A DNA stretch of 64,000 nucleotides from JACCSI01 sp963815285 (GCA_963815285.1 CAWFGB010000004.1:248001-312000), one strand, 5' to 3'. Shown: positions 10,465 through 18,601, counted from the stretch's first letter. A program made the numbers and translations. The notes: generated from the letters alone by a model not told the origin.

Positions 10465-10508
10465 TCTGAGGCCTGGGGCCTGGGGCCTGAAGCCTAGGCC
10501 TGCTTAGG
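10465..10508. repeat. GCCTG-word repeat
   Basis: Degenerate GGCCTGGGGCCTGAAGCCTAGG words between the transporter and atpE. Related stretches occur at 18538-18595 and 46918-47043, always between genes. Confidence 0.6.
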
Positions 10509-10851
10509 CGCCGGTACCGAACGGCGTGATGAAAAACAGAATCAACGTGACCAGAAGGACGTAGATCACCAGGGACTCGATCAGCACCAGGCCGAGGATG
10601 AGCGCACCGCGGATTTCGCCGGCCGCACCGGGATTGCGGGCAATCGCTTCGGTCGCCGAAGCTACGGCGCGGCCCTGGCCGAGCGCGCCGCCAAACGCCG
10701 CGATGGCCAGCGCAAAGCCGGCCGTGATGATCGACCACTGCACCAGCCCGCTATTGGCCGCCCCACCGGCCGCCTGCTGCGCATAGGCTGGCGAGGCCGC
10801 CATGGCCACGAACAGGAACATGAGACAAAGCACGACACGTCGAGTGCTCAC
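10504..10851 (-). CDS. atpE: ATP synthase F0 subunit c with signal-like N-terminus
   Basis: Membrane rotor subunit of F-type ATP synthase. GTG at 10851 is set by GGAGG 8 nt upstream and gives 115 residues. The first 25 residues look like a cleavable signal (ending AYAQ). The two transmembrane hairpin arms follow, with the conserved polar loop ARNPGA (71-76). The carboxylate is Glu92 in LIESLVIY. Gln59, Glu92, Ser93 and Tyr97 occupy the places of the sodium ligands of the Ilyobacter tartaricus c-ring, so sodium coupling is possible. The neighbouring genes are other F0 accessory subunits, but subunit a is missing. Confidence 0.92.
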   Translation of the reverse strand: MSTRRVVLCLMFLFVAMAASPAYAQQAAGGAANSGLVQWSIITAGFALAIAAFGGALGQGRAVASATEAIARNPGAAGEIRGALILGLVLIESLVIYVLLVTLILFFITPFGTGA

Positions 10852-10982
10852 AGAAACGCCTCCAGAGGATGAACTACTAATTGGTTCAGTTCGCACGTCG
10901 AGCGGCAGGGCCCATGGACTACGGAGTTGGGACTCCCATGCGCGACCGTCACTGTGGATTGAACTGGTATCCGGTGTCGCCC
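10852..10982 (-). other. Spacer where the F0 a-subunit gene would be expected
   Basis: Between the AtpI-like gene and atpE there are only 131 bases. No subunit a (atpB) sequence can be read in any minus-strand frame; the longest open stretch is about 33 codons and shows no AtpB motif. In many bacteria atpB sits exactly here. It may be elsewhere, deleted, or lost in assembly. Confidence 0.5.
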
Positions 10983-11342
10983 CTATCGCGTTCGTGCCGC
11001 GGCAACAGCTGCGGCGATGACGACCGACGTGACACCTACGAACATCCCGACCGGGTCGAGATGCAAACGGACCATCATAACGTAGGCCGTCAGGGCCAGT
11101 ATAGCATGCCTTGTGAAAAACTTCACGAGGGGAAACGCCCGCGAAACCGGCCGGATTTCGCCGCTCTCCGACTTCAGCATCAGCCCGTTCACCACCCCGC
11201 CGATCGCCCACATCGACAACCCCACCAGCGCCCCGCCGGCCAACACGCCAAGCGCAATCTTCGGCCGCCCCGGCGACCAGAGCCAGGCGCCAGCCGCCAG
11301 GGCCGCCGTCGCTAACGCCGTATCGCGCGCGATGTGCTGCAC
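10983..11342 (-). CDS. Small membrane protein, probable ATP synthase subunit I-like
   Basis: 119 residues with about four hydrophobic segments (TALATAALAAGAWLW, ALGVLAGGALVGLSMWAIGG, HAILALTAYVMMV, GMFVGVTSVVIAAAVAA). This layout fits the AtpI/subunit I family, which helps assemble the c-ring. Identity rests on topology and on position between atpZ and atpE. The proposed GTG at 11342 is created by the end of a GTGAACCT repeat and has no SD, so the true start could be a little downstream. Confidence 0.6.
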   Translation of the reverse strand: MQHIARDTALATAALAAGAWLWSPGRPKIALGVLAGGALVGLSMWAIGGVVNGLMLKSESGEIRPVSRAFPLVKFFTRHAILALTAYVMMVRLHLDPVGMFVGVTSVVIAAAVAAARTR

Positions 11343-11373
11343 AGGTTCACAAGTTCAGGTGTTCACAGGTTCA
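11339..11373. repeat. GTTCACAGG-word repeat at a gene start
   Basis: On the minus strand GTGAACCTGTGAACACC words fill the gap between atpZ and the AtpI-like gene and provide the GTG start codon of the latter. Confidence 0.5.
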
Positions 11374-11610
11374 CGGCTGCTCCGATGGCGGCCGGGAGGG
11401 CGGATTGGCAAGCTTCATCACCCGGTAGACGTTGGTGATCCCAGCAGCGATGCCGACGACGAAGCCGAGAAACGTCAGCCACGGCTCAGTCCCCAGCCAG
11501 CCATCCACGAGGTAGCCGCCGCCAAAGCCCATCACGATCGCCAGAACAAACGACAACCCCACCGTGCTGAGCTGGCCGATGAGCCGAATGTTCTCGCGGG
11601 AGGTGGCCAA
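11371..11610 (-). CDS. atpZ: AtpZ/AtpI-family small membrane protein
   Basis: 79 residues with two transmembrane helices separated by a glycine-rich turn (VMGFGGGYLVDGWLGTEPWLTFLGFVVGIAAG). This is the signature of the short AtpZ-type protein encoded first in many F0F1 operons and linked to divalent-cation transport or c-ring assembly. The start appears to be TTG at 11610; no clear SD. It heads the run atpZ, atpI-like, atpE. Confidence 0.75.
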   Translation of the reverse strand: MATSRENIRLIGQLSTVGLSFVLAIVMGFGGGYLVDGWLGTEPWLTFLGFVVGIAAGITNVYRVMKLANPPSRPPSEQP

Positions 11611-11694
11611 TGCTTGAAGTCCCAGAGTGCCTTAGTCTCGGTGTCACCTCCATATTTCCACATTTGCCGACCCGGAACTCTAGGCCTTGTGACC

Positions 11695-11725
11695 TTGGAA
11701 CCCTGGAACATTCGAACGTTATACT
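11695..11725 (+). promoter_or_regulatory. Possible promoter for the VWA-heme run
   Basis: TATACT at 11720-11725 is a strong -10 candidate. TTGGAA at 11695-11700 is a weak -35 with a long 19-nt spacer. It lies 36 nt before the first VWA gene. Confidence 0.35.
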
Positions 11726-11761
11726 GGCGAGAGAAGACGCGCCTCGGCCCGAAAGCAGCCT

Positions 11762-12682
11762 ATGACTTGCGCAGTTCCGGCACGCCTGGCGGGGCGTGCG
11801 GCCCTTGCCATCCTGATCGTCGCCGTCAGCCTCGTCGGCTCGGCCGCCCCGGCCCGCGACGCCACCCAGCCGCGCGAGCGGATCGCGTACGTCTCGGTCG
11901 TCGAGGCCAAGACGCTCACTCCCGTCCGCGAGGTTGGACCCGACGCCATCGCCGTTCATGAGGACGGGACCCGGCGCGAGGTGCTCAGCGTCACTCCGGC
12001 CTCTTCGCCGATGCCGGTGGCACTGATCGTCGATAACAGTCAGGCGGCCGCTGCCACGATTCCGGATCTTCGAAGGGCCCTCGCGACTTTCCTGAACACG
12101 ATTGAGGGGATCGGCCCGGTCGCAATCTTCACTGTGGCCGATCGGCCCACCATCCTTCAGGAGTACACGACCTCTCAGAAGGAGCTGCTTGACGCCACGG
12201 GGCGTTTGTTCCACGCTCCCAGCAGCGGCGCCACCTTGCTCTACACCATCTCAGATGTCGCGCGCGGCCTCGGCAAACGCGAATCCGACCGCGCCGCCAT
12301 TGTCGTGGTCACCGGCGAGAACACAGAGTTCAGCAACCTCCAGTACGCGGACGTGCTCGAGCGGCTCGCCGACAGCGGCGCCATGCTGTACACGATCGTG
12401 CTGGCCAATCCCAATGGTTCGACCGCTACCGATGAAGGGCGCAATCGTGCCACCGTGCTCGACCGGGGCCCGCGAGAATCGGGCGGGCTGCGCATTGACG
12501 TGCTCACGAGCATGTCATTCGAGTCGCGCCTGAAGGTGTTTGGCGAGATGCTGAAGTCACAGTATCGAGTGACCTATGCCCGGCCCGATTCGCTCATCCC
12601 GCCGGAGAAGATCCGGATCTCATCTGCCAAACCGGGCCTCGAGGCCTACGGTGCCCCGGCCCGCGGCCAAGGACCGAAGTGA
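11762..12682 (+). CDS. VWFA-related domain protein, degenerate metal site
   Basis: 306 residues. A signal peptide (hydrophobic 12-31, ending SAAPA) is followed by a VWA-like domain of the VWFA-related family that is expanded in Acidobacteria. The MIDAS motif is altered: VALIVDNSQAA has DNSQ where DTSGS is usual, so metal-dependent ligand binding may be lost. Probably exported and involved in protein-protein contacts; its role is unknown. It overlaps the next VWA gene by 4 nt, so the two are probably co-translated. Confidence 0.75.
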   Translation: MTCAVPARLAGRAALAILIVAVSLVGSAAPARDATQPRERIAYVSVVEAKTLTPVREVGPDAIAVHEDGTRREVLSVTPASSPMPVALIVDNSQAAAATIPDLRRALATFLNTIEGIGPVAIFTVADRPTILQEYTTSQKELLDATGRLFHAPSSGATLLYTISDVARGLGKRESDRAAIVVVTGENTEFSNLQYADVLERLADSGAMLYTIVLANPNGSTATDEGRNRATVLDRGPRESGGLRIDVLTSMSFESRLKVFGEMLKSQYRVTYARPDSLIPPEKIRISSAKPGLEAYGAPARGQGPK

Positions 12683-13638
12683 TGCGGCGTGCGTTGTACG
12701 CGATCGTTTTCACCGCCATTGGCGCCGTCACAGCGGTCGTCCTCTCCGCGCAGGCGGGTGCGGGAAAGGAACAGGCGAAAAAGGAACAGACGACGCTGTT
12801 TCGATCGACCGTCGACGTGGTCTCGCTCAACGTCACCGTCGTCGATGGTCAGAATCGCTACGTCACCGATCTGACCGAGGACGACTTTGCGGTCTTCGAG
12901 GACGGTGCCCGCCAGGATCTGATCGTCTTCAATCGGACCAGCCTGCCGATTGCGTTGTCGCTGCTCATCGACACGAGCGCCAGCATGGAGAGCCGGATGC
13001 GGATCGCGCAGGACGCGGCCGTCGGTTTCGTGCGCAAGCTGCGGCCGCAGGATCTCGGTCAGGTGGTGGACTTCGACAGCCGCGTGGAAGTGCTGCAGGA
13101 CTTCACTAACAACTTGGATGAACTCGAGCGGTCGATTCGCGCGACGAACCCGGGGGGCTCGACCGCGCTTCATAACGCGCTTTACATTTCACTGAGGGAA
13201 CTTGCGAAGATCAAGGCGAAGTCGACTGAAGATGTGCGCCGGCGGGCGATTGTCGTGCTGAGCGACGGCGAGGATACCTCGAGCCTGGTCACCTACGAAG
13301 AGGTGCTCGATGTCGCCAAGCGTTCCGAGACAGCCATCTACACCATCGCGCTGCAGGCCAAGGACGCGCCGCAGACCAAGGGGTTCCGCGAAGCGGAGTT
13401 CATCTTGCGGCAGCTGGCGCAGGAAACGGGCGGCCGTTCGTTCTTCCCGGCGAGGATCGAAGACCTGAAAGACGTGTACGGCCAGATCGCCGACGAGCTG
13501 TCAAGTCAGTACTCGATCGGTTACGCCTCGAAGAACACGCGGCGCGATGGCGCGTGGCGCCGCATCGCCGTGCAGGTGGCGCGGCCGCAGGTGGTCGCCC
13601 GCACCAAGCGCGGCTACTACGCGCCGACCGCCTATTAG
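12679..13638 (+). CDS. VWFA-related domain protein with intact metal site
   Basis: 319 residues. A signal peptide is followed by LNVTVVDGQNRYVTDLTEDDFAVFEDG, the hallmark of the acidobacterial VWFA-related family, and a VWA domain with a good MIDAS (LLIDTSASM, then VLSDGEDTSS). C-terminal GYYAP is typical of the family. It starts at GTG 12679 or ATG 12682, overlapping the previous VWA gene, and is followed 4 nt later by the CcsA-like gene. Localization is probably periplasmic or cell surface. Function not known. Confidence 0.8.
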   Translation: MMRRALYAIVFTAIGAVTAVVLSAQAGAGKEQAKKEQTTLFRSTVDVVSLNVTVVDGQNRYVTDLTEDDFAVFEDGARQDLIVFNRTSLPIALSLLIDTSASMESRMRIAQDAAVGFVRKLRPQDLGQVVDFDSRVEVLQDFTNNLDELERSIRATNPGGSTALHNALYISLRELAKIKAKSTEDVRRRAIVVLSDGEDTSSLVTYEEVLDVAKRSETAIYTIALQAKDAPQTKGFREAEFILRQLAQETGGRSFFPARIEDLKDVYGQIADELSSQYSIGYASKNTRRDGAWRRIAVQVARPQVVARTKRGYYAPTAY

Positions 13639-13642
13639 CATC

Positions 13643-14551
13643 TTGGCTCTCGCCCTTCCGTTCGTCATTTACGTGCTCGCGCTGGTCGCCTACGCAGTGC
13701 ACTTCGGGCGCCGTACTCCGGCCGCCGGCCGGGCCGCGACGACGCTGCTCGTGGCTGGCGCCCTGGCGCACACTTTCGTCATCGGCATGCAGACGATGGC
13801 GGCCGGGCACGTGCCGTTTGCCGGGACGACGCAGGCCATCTCCACCTTTGTCTGGCTGCTCGCAATCGCATACCTGTACACCGAGGTCACGACCGATGAG
13901 CGCGGCCTTGGCGTCTTCGTGATGGCCATTATCGTGGCCCTGCAGGCCGTGCCGGCCATCAATGGTCCCGGGGTCGAACCGCAGTCGGCGGTGCTCGAAC
14001 ACCCGCTCTTCTGGACACACGTGGCGGCGTTACTCGGCGCCTACGCGTGCTTTGGGCTGGCCGCCGTCATTGGCGTGACCTACGTACTTCAGTTCAAAGA
14101 GATCAAGGCCAAGCACCTCGTGTTCTTCTTCACGCGGCTGCCCTCACTGCAGGTGCTCGACGTCATGAACTCGCGCACGGTCTTCATCGGCTGGATGCTG
14201 ATGACCATCGGGCTACTCACCGGCGCAGTATGGGTGACGGAGGCGCTGACCATGGCGCCGGAGGATGCGCGTGTGCAGGCCATGTCGGTGACGGACCCGA
14301 AGATCTTCATCGCGATCGTGACCTGGGCGGTGTACACGTTCCAGTTGGTGGCGCGGCGGACCATCGGCTGGCGCGGGCGCCGCTCAGCGTATCTGTCGGC
14401 GGTTGGCTTCGCGATTGTGTTGCTGAACTTCGTCCTGGTCAGCTATTTCCTCACCGACAGCCACAACTTTGGCGCGAGCCGATCCGTGCCGCCTGAAGAC
14501 CAGCACGCCGACGCGGTCCTGCCGAGGCGTGAAGCTCCAAGGCAGGCCTGA
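13643..14551 (+). CDS. CcsA/HemX-type cytochrome c assembly membrane protein
   Basis: About eight transmembrane helices and the assembly-family core (THVAALLGAYACFGLAAVIGVTYVLQF; WVTEAL) with conserved His residues that could bind haem. Such proteins act in cytochrome c maturation (CcsA/ResC) or, as HemX beside hemA, influence glutamyl-tRNA reductase levels. Sitting directly before hemA favours HemX. The start is uncertain: TTG at 13643, right after the VWA stop, leaves the first helix intact. Upstream codons of the open frame lie inside the VWA gene. Confidence 0.75.
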   Translation: MALALPFVIYVLALVAYAVHFGRRTPAAGRAATTLLVAGALAHTFVIGMQTMAAGHVPFAGTTQAISTFVWLLAIAYLYTEVTTDERGLGVFVMAIIVALQAVPAINGPGVEPQSAVLEHPLFWTHVAALLGAYACFGLAAVIGVTYVLQFKEIKAKHLVFFFTRLPSLQVLDVMNSRTVFIGWMLMTIGLLTGAVWVTEALTMAPEDARVQAMSVTDPKIFIAIVTWAVYTFQLVARRTIGWRGRRSAYLSAVGFAIVLLNFVLVSYFLTDSHNFGASRSVPPEDQHADAVLPRREAPRQA

Positions 14552-14552
14552 C

Positions 14553-15824
14553 GTGCACCTGTTGCTGGTGGGGGCAAGCCACCGAACCGCACCAGTCGAA
14601 CTACGCGAGCGATTAGACTTCAGCAGCCGCGGGCTCGATGCCGCTGTGCGCGCCCTCGCCGGCCGCCAGTCGGCGGCCGAGGCTGTCGTCATCTCGACAT
14701 GCAATCGGGCCGAACTCTACGTGGTGTGCGAACAGCCGACCGACGCCGTCGATGATCTGGTTCGCTTCATCGCCGACTTTCATCACCTGCCGGCAGAGCA
14801 GATTCGCCCGCACCTCTATTCCCACATCGATCACGAGGTGGCGCGGCACTTGTTTCGCGTATCCTCAGGGCTCGATTCGATGGTTGTCGGCGAGCCGCAG
14901 ATTCTCGGGCAGATCAAGGAGGCCTACAGCGTCGCCACCACGGTGCAGACCGCCGGGCCCCTGCTCAATAAGTTGTTTCACTGGGCCTTTGGCGTCGGCA
15001 AGCGGGTGCGCTCGGAAACCGCGCTGGCCGAAGGCGCCGTGTCAGTCAGCTTCGCCGCGGTGACCCTGGCCAAGAAAATCTTCGGCGACCTTAACGGCCG
15101 ACGCGTGCTCGTCGTCGGTGCCGGTGAGATGGGCAAGCTCACGGCGATTCATCTCAAGGCCCAGGGGGTCGCGGCGGTGGTCATCACGAGCCGCACGTTG
15201 GCGCACGCCCAGCAGCTGGCCGAGGAGGTCGGCGGCACGGTCGCCGCCTGGGACACGTTGCCGCAGGCGCTGCTCGATTCGGACATCGTGATCACGAGCA
15301 CTGGATCGTCCAAGCCAATTTTGTCGAAGGCACAAGTCAAGGACGCGGTGCCGGCCAGCCGCATACGGCCGCTGTTTGTGATTGACATCGCGGTTCCGCG
15401 CGACGTCGATCCGCGCGCAGCGGAGATCGAGCAGGTGTTTCTCTACAACATCGACGACCTGCAATCGATCGTTCGCGAGAACCTGCAGAAGCGCGGACAT
15501 GAGGTGTCGCGCGCGGAACAGATCGTCGAGGAAGAGGTCAGCAAGTTTGCCACCTGGCACCGTTCTCGCGAAGCGGTTCCTACCATCGTGGCGCTGCGCC
15601 AGCGATTCGAGGCGGTCCGACGGTCCGAGCTCGAACGGCTGGAGCCCAAGCTCTCGTCGTTGCCCCCCGAAGCGCGCAGCCGCGTCGAAGATGTCACGCG
15701 GTTGATTATCGAGAAGCTCCTGCTGCAGCCGACCGAACAACTCAAGCGCACTGACGACAGCGAGCGCGTCGCGCAGTACACGGAAGCGCTGACCCGCCTG
15801 TTCGGGTTGGATCGTGACCGATGA
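14553..15824 (+). CDS. hemA: Glutamyl-tRNA reductase
   Basis: NADPH-dependent reduction of glutamyl-tRNA(Glu) to glutamate-1-semialdehyde, the entry step of C5 tetrapyrrole synthesis. With GTG at 14553 the protein has 423 residues and starts HLLLVGASHRTAPVELRERL. The catalytic Cys is Cys50 in ISTCNRAELY. The NADPH domain shows VLVVGAGEMGKLTAIHL, and the C-terminal dimerization helix follows. An upstream GTG at 14529 is possible but would add a non-family N-terminus. The gene overlaps hemC by 4 nt. Confidence 0.95.
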   Translation: MHLLLVGASHRTAPVELRERLDFSSRGLDAAVRALAGRQSAAEAVVISTCNRAELYVVCEQPTDAVDDLVRFIADFHHLPAEQIRPHLYSHIDHEVARHLFRVSSGLDSMVVGEPQILGQIKEAYSVATTVQTAGPLLNKLFHWAFGVGKRVRSETALAEGAVSVSFAAVTLAKKIFGDLNGRRVLVVGAGEMGKLTAIHLKAQGVAAVVITSRTLAHAQQLAEEVGGTVAAWDTLPQALLDSDIVITSTGSSKPILSKAQVKDAVPASRIRPLFVIDIAVPRDVDPRAAEIEQVFLYNIDDLQSIVRENLQKRGHEVSRAEQIVEEEVSKFATWHRSREAVPTIVALRQRFEAVRRSELERLEPKLSSLPPEARSRVEDVTRLIIEKLLLQPTEQLKRTDDSERVAQYTEALTRLFGLDRDR

Positions 15825-16780
15825 GAATCGGCACTCGCGGCAGCGCGCTCGCCCTGTGGCAGGCCCGCACCGTCGCGCGGCTGATTCACGAAAGCGGCGG
15901 TCCGGAGTGCGAGATTGTCGTCATCCGCACCTCCGGTGACGAAAAGTCCGGTCCCCCTGATCCTCCAAGTACCCCAGTCACCGCGGGCCGCCCAGACACC
16001 TCCGGTTCCGTGAATGTCAAACGCATGTTCGTCAAAGAGATCGAAGACGCGTTGCTCGATGGCCGCGTCGAGATGGCCGTGCACAGCGCGAAGGATCTGC
16101 CTGCCGAGCTGCCCGAGGGGTTGGTCATAGCCGCGACGCTCGAGCGCGAAGACCCGCGTGATGCGTTGCTACTGCCCGCCGCGGACGTGAAGGGGTTTGA
16201 CGCGGCGAGGGCGCGACTCGGACCAAACCCGCGGCTCGGCACCAGCAGCGTGCGGCGCATGGCGGAACTGCGCGGCGTGTTTGCCCATGCCAGCTTCGTC
16301 CCGATTCGCGGCAATGTCGACACGCGATTGCGAAAACTCGATGCCGGCGACTGCGACGCGCTCGTGCTGGCCGCCGCCGGCCTCAAGCGCCTGGGGCTGG
16401 AGCATCGGATCTCGGCGTTCATCCCGACAGAGATCTGTCTGCCGGCGCCCGGCCAGGGCATCGTTGCCATCGAGATCGCGCAATACGCCGATGCGGCGGT
16501 CAGAGACGCCGTGACGCGCATCGCAGATGCCGATTCCGACACGGCGCTGACGGCCGAGCGTGCCGTGGTGCGCGCACTGGGCGGCGGCTGCCAGATGCCG
16601 CTCGGCGCGTTGACGACCGTCGATGGGCAGGCCATCGTCGTCCACGGTCTCGTCGCCTCGCTTGACGGGCAGAACGTGCTGCGCGCGGTTGCCAAAGGCC
16701 ATCGCGGCGGCGCGGCTGCCACCGGTGACAAGCTGGCGGCGCAGTTGATCGCCCGCGGCGCCGCCGAGTTCCTCAAGTAG
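15821..16780 (+). CDS. hemC: Porphobilinogen deaminase (hydroxymethylbilane synthase)
   Basis: Polymerizes four porphobilinogens to hydroxymethylbilane. 319 residues starting MRIGTRGSALALWQA. Visible family marks are VKRMFVKEIEDALL, HSAKDLPAELP, RLGTSSVRR and the dipyrromethane-cofactor Cys257 in GGGCQMPLGA. A Pro/Ser/Thr-rich insertion of roughly 20 residues (from GPPDPP) sits between the first strand and MFVKEIE, making that loop longer than usual. It overlaps hemA by 4 nt. Confidence 0.95.
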   Translation: MRIGTRGSALALWQARTVARLIHESGGPECEIVVIRTSGDEKSGPPDPPSTPVTAGRPDTSGSVNVKRMFVKEIEDALLDGRVEMAVHSAKDLPAELPEGLVIAATLEREDPRDALLLPAADVKGFDAARARLGPNPRLGTSSVRRMAELRGVFAHASFVPIRGNVDTRLRKLDAGDCDALVLAAAGLKRLGLEHRISAFIPTEICLPAPGQGIVAIEIAQYADAAVRDAVTRIADADSDTALTAERAVVRALGGGCQMPLGALTTVDGQAIVVHGLVASLDGQNVLRAVAKGHRGGAAATGDKLAAQLIARGAAEFLK

Positions 16781-16783
16781 AAT
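16778..16783 (+). promoter_or_regulatory. -10-like box inside the hemC stop, 6 nt before cobA-hemD
   Basis: TAGAAT, whose TAG is the hemC stop codon, lies exactly 6 nt before the GTG of the next gene. This suggests an internal leaderless promoter, but it could be chance. Confidence 0.35.
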
Positions 16784-16789
16784 CGCCGG

Positions 16790-18334
16790 GTGATTCGGCG
16801 CATGGTTTACCTGGTCGGCGCGGGTCCCGGTGCGCCTGATCTCATCAGCGCGCGTGGATTGCGCTGTCTGCAGGCGGCCGAGGTGGTCATCTACGACCAT
16901 CTGGTGCACCGCCGACTGCTTCAGTACGCGCCCGCTCAGGCTGAGCGGCTCGATGTCGGCAGGGCCGCGCCGCAACCGTTCGATCAGGAGGCGATCTGCT
17001 ACCTGATCGCGGAAAAGGCCCGCGAGGGCAAGTTGATTGCGCGCCTGAAGTGGGGCGATCCGTTCGTCTTCGACCAGGGCGGCGTCGAAGCGCTGTTCCT
17101 GCACGAGCAAGGCATTCCCTTCGAAGTCGTGCCGGGTATCCCCGCGACCATCGCGGCCCCGGCCTATGCCGGCATTCCGGTAACCTATCCGGGCGGCGGC
17201 GACACGCTGACGCTGGTTCGCGGCTACGAGGCCGAAGGTCGCGAGCGGCCTGATGTCGACTGGGAGGCCCTGGCGAGGCTGGATGGCACCATCGTGTCGT
17301 TTGCCGGGCCCAAACAGATGATTTCGATCATCGAGGCGCTGCTGTCGCACGGGCGGCCCGCCGACCAATCGGCAGCCATTGTCAGGCACGGGACGCTCCT
17401 CAATCAGCAGACGCAAACCGGCGCGCTGCAGGATCTCGCCGCGCGGCTGCGCGACGACGTGGCGTCAAGTCCGGGCGTGCTGGTGATCGGCAACGTCGTC
17501 GGGCTGCGCGATCATCTGCGCTGGTTCGACGCGCGCCCACTCATGGGTCGCCGGGTGCTGGTGACGCGTTCACGCGAGCAAGCGATCGAGCTCGTCGATC
17601 TGCTCGAAGCGCAGGGCGCCGAGGCGGTGGAAGCGCCACTCATCGACATCGTGCCTCCCGAGGACTACGGGCCGCTCGACGAAGCGTGCGAGCGTGCCGG
17701 CGCATTCGACTGGATTGTCTTCACCAGCGCCAACGGCGCGAGCGCGTTCATGGATCGGCTGTTACAGGGGCCACGAGATGTGCGGGGCCTGGCCGGCGCC
17801 CGGCTGTGTGCCGTCGGACCAGGCACGGCAGCACGCCTGACGCGGTTCGGCCTGAAAGTCGACCTCATCCCCGACGACCACAGCGCCGACGGCGTGGTCA
17901 CCGCGATCAGAGCCGCCGGACCGATCAAGGGAAAGCGCGTGCTGTTCCCCAAGGGAGACACCGCTCGCGACACGCTTCCCGAAGAACTGCGCGCGAGCGG
18001 GGCCGAGGTCACCGAAGTCATCGCGTATCGCACGGTCACTGCGGAAAGCGATGCGCATCTGGGCATCTACCGGCAGCTGCTCGATCGACGCATCGACGCG
18101 GTGACGTTCTCGAGCGCGTCGGCGGTACGCGCATTCGTCTCGATCTACGGCGCGGATCAGGCCGTTGATCTACTGAACCACACCATGGTCGCGACCATCG
18201 GGCCGGTCACGTCGGATGCCGCGCTGCGCTATGGCATCACGCCGCAGGTGACGCCGGCCACGCCCACCATGCCGGACCTGGTGGAAGCGCTGGTCGCGGA
18301 GTTCGCACGACGGGCGTCAACCGGACCGTCCTAG
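16790..18334 (+). CDS. Fused uroporphyrinogen-III methyltransferase / uroporphyrinogen-III synthase
   Basis: 514 residues with two domains. Residues 1-245 form a SUMT/CobA-like SAM methyltransferase (VYLVGAGPGAPDLISARGL; EVVPGIPATIAAPAYAGIPVT). Residues 255-510 form HemD (RRVLVTRSREQA; FDWIVFTSANGASAF; VTFSSASAVRAF), which closes hydroxymethylbilane to uroporphyrinogen III. In the SUMT half, the usual LKGGDPFVFGRGGEEA reads LKWGDPFVFDQGGVEA and the usual VTGH segment reads LVRGYE, so this half is divergent and may be altered or inactive. Start GTG 16790 (or ATG 16802). It follows hemC by 9 nt. Confidence 0.9.
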   Translation: MIRRMVYLVGAGPGAPDLISARGLRCLQAAEVVIYDHLVHRRLLQYAPAQAERLDVGRAAPQPFDQEAICYLIAEKAREGKLIARLKWGDPFVFDQGGVEALFLHEQGIPFEVVPGIPATIAAPAYAGIPVTYPGGGDTLTLVRGYEAEGRERPDVDWEALARLDGTIVSFAGPKQMISIIEALLSHGRPADQSAAIVRHGTLLNQQTQTGALQDLAARLRDDVASSPGVLVIGNVVGLRDHLRWFDARPLMGRRVLVTRSREQAIELVDLLEAQGAEAVEAPLIDIVPPEDYGPLDEACERAGAFDWIVFTSANGASAFMDRLLQGPRDVRGLAGARLCAVGPGTAARLTRFGLKVDLIPDDHSADGVVTAIRAAGPIKGKRVLFPKGDTARDTLPEELRASGAEVTEVIAYRTVTAESDAHLGIYRQLLDRRIDAVTFSSASAVRAFVSIYGADQAVDLLNHTMVATIGPVTSDAALRYGITPQVTPATPTMPDLVEALVAEFARRASTGPS

Positions 18335-18396
18335 GTAAGACTTCAGGACCGCTTCGACATCGGCGCGTACCCACCGGGTCGCGCTGACTGCAGGCG

Positions 18397-18564
18397 TCGT
18401 CAAAAGGTCGGGCTCAACATTCCCCGGTGCTGCTGGGCGCAGGCGTCCCGGTGTTTCGAGATCCCGGACACCGCGTGTCGCTCAGGCTGACCGAATGCCG
18501 CTCGGGCGGTTGCAACCTGGCCAGCTACGACGTCCTGAGGCCCGGGCCTGAGCCTGACGCCTGA
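18397..18564 (+). pseudogene. Remnant of a DHFR/RibD-C family protein
   Basis: No full gene lies between cobA-hemD and hemB. One plus frame here reads HSPVLLGAGVPVF, then LRLTECRSGGCNLASYDVLRP, before stopping in a GCCTG repeat. This closely resembles the C-terminus of dihydrofolate reductase-like proteins (VLLGxGxPLF... LExTEC). No start or catalytic N-terminal part was found, so I read it as the 3' relic of a deleted gene. The identification is from memory of the family, not alignment. Confidence 0.4.
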
Positions 18565-18595
18565 GCCTGGAGCTTCAGGCCGGCTGCTTGAAGCC
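18538..18595. repeat. GCCTG-word repeat
   Basis: GGGCCTGAGCCTGACGCC-type words directly upstream of hemB, related to 10465-10508 and 46918-47043. Confidence 0.6.
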
Positions 18596-18601
18596 TAAAA
18601 T
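18596..18601 (+). promoter_or_regulatory. -10 box of a leaderless hemB transcript
   Basis: TAAAAT in G+C-rich surroundings, 6 nt before the hemB ATG, with no SD. A half-matching -35 (TTCAGG) lies about 16 nt upstream. Same geometry as pyrK and arsR. Confidence 0.5.

Noticed and set aside
10460..10738. N-terminal extension of the EamA transporter frame
   Set aside because: The sequence is charged and lies over atpE and a word repeat; the transporter starts naturally at 10459 or 10435.
10852..11211. N-terminal extension of the open frame ahead of atpE
   Set aside because: The extension lies over the AtpI-like gene in another frame. GTG at 10851 has GGAGG at the right distance and starts a normal signal-like sequence.
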